A stretch of DNA of 64,000 bases from Dactylorhiza incarnata (Eukaryota > Streptophyta > Magnoliopsida > Asparagales > Orchidaceae): positions 41,001-105,000 of the forward strand of contig JAWHQI010000755.1 in NCBI GenBank assembly GCA_033032865.1, in the 5' to 3' direction. This document shows, piece after piece, positions 60,031 to 64,000 of this stretch. The translations under genes were made by a program, and so were the position numbers. The notes beneath the pieces are model-generated. The model saw only the letters and a program-made list of their open reading frames with translations. It ran no database searches and had not been told where the DNA came from. Position 1 is the stretch's first letter; the number at the start of each line of letters is the position of its first letter.

Positions 60031-61357
60031 CTAGCATCTTCGAACGTGCTTCGCCCGTTCTCGATGCGTCGCTGCGGGCTTCGCCCACAACCAAGCGGGC
60101 TTCGCCCATTCTCGATGCGGCGCTGCGGGCTTCGGCCGCATTTAGGAGGGCTTCGCCCGGTCCCCGGCAATTATGGGCTTAACCCGCCCCCTCGGCGGGC
60201 TTCACCCGTCCCCTGGATGTTTGGGGATTCCAACATAAAACTACTCACTTAAGACATGCTTGTTGGAATGTAAAATCAAAGGAAAGAGAAACAAAACTAT
60301 ACATTGTGAAGGAATCTAAAGTAATAGATTAGTGGAGGACTTATTACCTTTCATTTGGGGATACTGAAATAATTTAACATTTGATACACATATGATCAAT
60401 AATTTATATACATAAAAGTGTGACGTCGAGCAGTTGAGATATTAAACCGTGTAGAGCAACCTTATGGTCTTCTCAAGAACACTGACTTCATAGTTTTTTG
60501 ATAGAATCCAAGGAGTTTGAAACACATCTGACATGGAATAAAAATTATCATATAAGATCCATCATAATAAACATACAAAATATGAAAATTTGGAACCCTA
60601 AAGTACAACAAGTTCAATAAGAGTGATCCTATAATACGTTGGCTTGAATAGAGGCGATATCTTACATCCTAGGAATCCTGGGAATGAAACCTAGGTGAAT
60701 GGTTGAGAGTTGATGCGGTGGACTGGAATCTCTAAAAGGAGGAGGAAATTTGTCAGGTGAAGCGACGACAGCTTCTACTGAGGCCGACAACGACTTCTGG
60801 CGAGGGAGGCAAATGATTCATGCGAGTTCGACTACAGATGTAGGCTTCTAGTTTGGGAGACTTTGGTTTATAGCGAAGGCGACAATGGAGGCTTATGGAG
60901 AGAGCGTCGATGGCGGGTTCTGGCGAGAGCGTCGATAGCGGGTTTTGGCGAGAGCGTCGATGGCGGGTTCTGGCGAGAGCGTCGATGGAGGGTTCTGGAG
61001 AGAGCGTCGTTGGCGAGTTCTGGCGAGGACGACCATGGGGCATCTGGTGAGGGTGATGATGGCGGTTTCTGGCAAGGGCGCCGGTGGCAGCTTTTGGCGA
61101 GGTCAACAATGGCAGTTTAGTTTTTGGCAAGAGCGAGGTTGGGATGACCCTATCGGAAGAGGCAGAGATGGTACAACGTGATTTCTTTTCATCGGGGGCT
61201 TAGGGGAATGAGGAAGAGGCGCGGGATTAATATTACGGGCGGATTGAAATTGAGTCAGAATTTAAGAGTTCGGAATTAAAGACAGTGAAAATCAACGATC
61301 GAGATTAAAAGCACGTTAAGAGCGGCAAGATAGGTATATTGTCTTATATAATAAAGA
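60031..61357 (-). mobile_element. Non-autonomous Helitron A
   Basis: On the minus strand it starts A|TCTTTATTATATAA (61,357) and ends in a hairpin (60,059-60,043, one stem mismatch), CGAAGATG and CTAG|T (60,031). These are the Helitron hallmarks: TC start, hairpin shortly before a CTRR end, insertion between A and T, no target duplication. At 1,327 bp it carries no Rep-helicase. Near its 3' end are further GCGGGCTTCGCCC-type hairpin units (60,070-60,210). Inside is a 25-bp minisatellite. The ends match Helitron B. Confidence 0.8.
60898..61060. repeat. 25-bp minisatellite in Helitron A
   Basis: About six copies of GAGAGCGTCGATGGCGGGTT plus CTGGC, degrading rightward. Short ORFs here (Arg/Trp repeats) are by-products. 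Confidence 0.8.
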
Positions 61358-61727
61358 TATATATATACACATATATATATATGTATATAAGTATAATATA
61401 TATATTTTTAAGTATATATATATATATTTATATAAATATATATATATATACTTATAAATATATATATATATATTTATATACTTATAAAAATATATATATA
61501 TGTAAATATACTTATATATTATATTTATACTATACTTATATATATATATTTAATATATATATAATATATAAGTATATATATATATATTTATAAGTATATT
61601 TATATATACTTATATAAATATACTTATATATATATAATTATATATATATATATTTATAAGTATATATAGTATAAATATATATATACAAATATATACTTAT
61701 ATATTTATATATATATATATAAATATA
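61358..61727. repeat. AT-rich repeat block 5 between the two Helitrons
   Basis: 370 bp of the same AT repeat, lying between the 5' ends of Helitrons A and B. Confidence 0.85.
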
Positions 61728-61771
61728 TCTTTATTATATAATTCAATATAGATATCTCAAAGTCACACCAT

Positions 61772-61945
61772 TGATGTAATAACAGCCGTTCAATTCTGGA
61801 GATCAGTTGTGATAACTGCTGTTCGATTGGGTCGCCCCCCACTTCAACATAGATATCTAGAAGCCACACCACAGATGTAATAACAGTCGTTCGATTCCAC
61901 AGTTCAGGTGTAATAACAGTCGTTCGATTGGGTCGCCCCAAAGGC
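61772..61945 (+). repeat. GTAATAACAGTCGTTCGATT repeats
   Basis: Four diverged copies of a GTAATAACAG(C/T)CGTTCGATT unit, two of them followed by GGGTCGCCCC. Near the 5' end of Helitron B. Confidence 0.7.
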
Positions 61946-62107
61946 ACTATCATTTACGATTTTTCAACTGCTCCCATCTATTCCACCGAAAGCAGCGGGC
62001 AGCGGCTCTTTCACCCGTCCCATCGGCAGCAGCGAGCTCTCCTCCCACGTCTCTCTCTTCCGATGTTTGACCCACTCCCATCTATTCCGCCAAAAGCAGC
62101 GGCAGCG

Positions 62108-62653
62108 AACTGGCACGGCAGCAGCAGCGGCAGCAGCAGCGGCAGTGATCGCGTCTTCTCTCGTGTCTTCCGCACTGCCCGAAAGCCGAAAGCAGCAGCA
62201 AACCTCTTCTCGCACGGCACTCCTGTATTCCTTTACTTCCACCCTCCGAAGGCAGCCTCTCTACTCCCTGATTCATATCCCACTCCCGCAGACGCCTACG
62301 ACATCACCGAACCTTCTTCCCGCACACGCCTGGGGCATCGACGATCGACACCTTCGGTAAGCTCCTATTCTCCAACTGACATACCTCCCAGCTTCGGAAC
62401 TGGCACGGCAGCAGCAGCGGAAGCGATCGCGTCTCCTCACGTGTCTTCTGAATAGCCCGAAAGCCAAAAGCACCAGCAAACCTCCTCTCGCACGACACTC
62501 CTGTCTTCCTCGACTTCCACCCTCCGAAGGCAGCCACTCCACTCCCTGATTCATTTCCCACTCCCGCAGACGCCTACGATATCACCAAACCTTCTTCCCG
62601 CACACGCCTGGGGCATCAACGATCGACACCTCCGGTAAGCCCCTATTCTCCAG
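62108..62653 (+). repeat. Tandem duplication of about 290 bp in Helitron B
   Basis: Unit 1 starts at 62,108 and unit 2 at 62,398, both with AACTGGCACGGCAGCAGCAG. Both end with CCGGTAAGC-like sequence (CTTCGGTAAGCTCC; CTCCGGTAAGCCCC) that would suit a splice donor. It could be a captured 5' exon that was duplicated, but no protein family is recognised. Confidence 0.7.
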
Positions 62654-63625
62654 CAATTAATATTTTATATCTTGAGAAGAATTGAAGTGCAAATAAATAT
62701 ACTAAATATTACTGTATTACCAAACAATTCCATAAAATTTGAATGAAATAGTACAATCATATCTCCCCTTCACAACTTTATTGGATTAGAAAGGGGGCAA
62801 GATCGAACCTATAGAGAAAGGGGCAAGATCGAACCGGGAAAAACATAGAAGATGGAATGGAAAAAACAGAGAAAGAGGGCAAGATCGAACCTGGAAATAC
62901 AAAGAAGATGGAATAGGAAAATTTGAGAAAGGGGGCATGATCGAACCTGAAATACGAGACCCAAATGACGGAAACTTATGCTCATACCAACTTTCCTAAT
63001 GACGGAAACTTAGGCTATTCTTTAATTTCTTCTTGGTTTCAATAATTAATTATTTACCACAACCCTTTGCTCAAACTCATCCAAGATCGGTATCAATAAT
63101 GCTTATTTGCTAATTTTTAACATGATATGCTTATTTGGTAATAAGAGTTCCCACTACTACTTTCTTCAAAATTATTTTGTTCAGCTCTCTTCCATAATTT
63201 TTTTGTTGGAATGATGAGATATTACTGTATATGAAATAGTGAGATATGTTTTCGTCCAATTGTGCTATATAAATTCCAATTAGTGCTCTATAAATTTCAT
63301 GATTATAATGGAATGAAATGAAGATATGTGTTGATAATGAAATGTTTATTGTGTTGGAATGATGAGATATTACTGATAATGAAATAATGAGATGTGTTTT
63401 TGCCCAATTGTATGCATTTTTTCTAATACATTTGGTGACAAATCCACCATGCCATGGTTGCCCAGTTGTACTTGGGAATCATAAATCAAATAATTTCAAA
63501 ATAAAAAAGAAGAAAGGCAAAATGACTTGGTTTATTTGGTTAATTTTCTGTATATGATTCAGATTGCTCTTAACTGCTACGATCTAATTTAAGCTTGGGT
63601 TTTTTGTATGCATAAAGAATGTGGT
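62654..63625. other. Interior of Helitron B, no gene
   Basis: 62,790-62,955 has about three copies of a unit around GGGGGCAAGATCGAACCT and AGAAGATGGAAT. The rest is AT-leaning non-coding DNA, with a second diverged duplication around GGAATGATGAGATATTACTG (63,209 and 63,355). Confidence 0.5.
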
Positions 63626-63748
63626 TGCCCCCACGATGAATGTCGCCCGCATGACGAATGACGCCCCCACGACGAATGTCGCCCTCATGATGAATGTCGC
63701 ACCCACGACCAATATCACCCCCCACGACCAATGACACCGCCCACGACA
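63626..63748 (+). repeat. 17-bp tandem repeat near the 3' end of Helitron B
   Basis: About seven diverged copies of CCCCCACGACGAATGTCG. Confidence 0.8.
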
Positions 63749-63848
63749 GGTGCGGGCGCAGCCCTCCTTAATGCGGGCGCAGCCCGCTTGAATGCCAAGC
63801 GGGCGAAGCCCGCTTGGTTACGGGCGAAGCCCGCAGCGACGCATCGAG

Positions 63849-63865
63849 AACGGGCATAGCCCGTT
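63849..63865 (+). other. 3' terminal hairpin of Helitron B
   Basis: AACGGGC-ATA-GCCCGTT, 8 nt before CTAG. Helitron A has the same layout at 60,043-60,059, also 8 nt from CTAG. Confidence 0.85.
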
Positions 63866-63877
63866 CGAAGATGCTAG

Positions 63878-64000
63878 TATATATATATATATTTATAAAT
63901 ATATATATACTTATAAATATATTTACATATATATATAAGTATATAAATATTAGTATATATATACTTATATTTATAAGTATATATATAGTATAAATATATA
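63878..64000. repeat. AT-rich repeat block 6
   Basis: 63,902-63,999 equals 13,657-13,754 base for base. Continues past the window. Confidence 0.88.

Larger units (their letters stand above)
61728..63877 (+). mobile_element. Non-autonomous Helitron B
   Basis: Starts A|TCTTTATTATATAA (61,728), the same 14 bases as Helitron A, and ends with the perfect hairpin AACGGGC-ATA-GCCCGTT (63,849-63,865), CGAAGATG, then CTAG|T (63,874-63,877). 2,150 bp, no Rep-helicase. Inside are CAG/CGG-rich duplicated segments, short tandem repeats and a final series of GCGGGCGAAGCCCGC hairpins. Being non-autonomous it would depend on a Rep/helicase from elsewhere. Confidence 0.82.

Noticed and set aside
60898..61060. 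CRISPR-like array
   Set aside because: The 25-bp units are directly adjacent without spacers; this is a plant minisatellite.
60863..61181. Arg/Trp-rich ORFs in Helitron A
   Set aside because: Created by the 25-bp minisatellite, which cycles through all three frames.

Overview
The window is plant nuclear DNA, most likely from a eudicot. The evidence is plant-type LTR retrotransposons (a Tat-lineage Ty3/gypsy element and a SIRE/Maximus-type Ty1/copia element), an endogenous caulimovirid of florendovirus type, Helitrons with A|T target sites, and a fragment of a plant URB2/NPA2-like gene. The species cannot be told from the sequence. Almost everything is repeat-derived; the only host gene recognised is a broken fragment.

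Layout. (1) 456-12,990: a complete Tat element with 484-bp LTRs, TAGAG target duplications and sense gag and pol. Between pol and the 3' LTR lie two genes on the opposite strand, each with its own TATA box and introns. Its flanks (1-450, 12,996-13,618) may belong to a minus-strand Helitron whose 5' end is at 13,618. (2) 13,619-19,647: an AT-rich block built from TATAAGTATATA-like units, folded into a palindrome about 4-5 kb long around a GC-rich core at 16,280-16,623. (3) 19,648-40,464: an endogenous pararetrovirus as 2.7 head-to-tail genomes of about 7.6 kb. It ends on the right in a fold-back hairpin at the tRNA primer site. (4) 40,465-44,375: more of the same AT-rich repeat, partly a direct copy of 16.9-19.6 kb. 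(5) 44,376-56,116: a young SIRE-like copia element with 1.5-kb LTRs, frameshifted gag-pol and an env-like ORF behind what looks like its own promoter. (6) 56,122-57,415: AT repeat. (7) 57,416-59,625: host-like DNA with the first two exons of a URB2-like gene, cut off by AT repeat. (8) 59,626-64,000: two short non-autonomous Helitrons in opposite orientation (60,031-61,357 minus; 61,728-63,877 plus), separated and flanked by the same AT repeat.

How it fits together. One AT-rich repeat family recurs in six blocks and borders the virus array, the copia element, both Helitrons and the gene fragment. The last 98 bases checked at the right end repeat 13,657-13,754 exactly. The window is best read as an AT-rich repeat that has been hit repeatedly by elements that prefer A/T targets, and that has itself been duplicated. 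The Tat element carries the most complete coding capacity: pol is open and one antisense gene gives an intact 525-residue spliced frame. Every viral ORF1 is broken. Only the third viral copy keeps an open ORF2.
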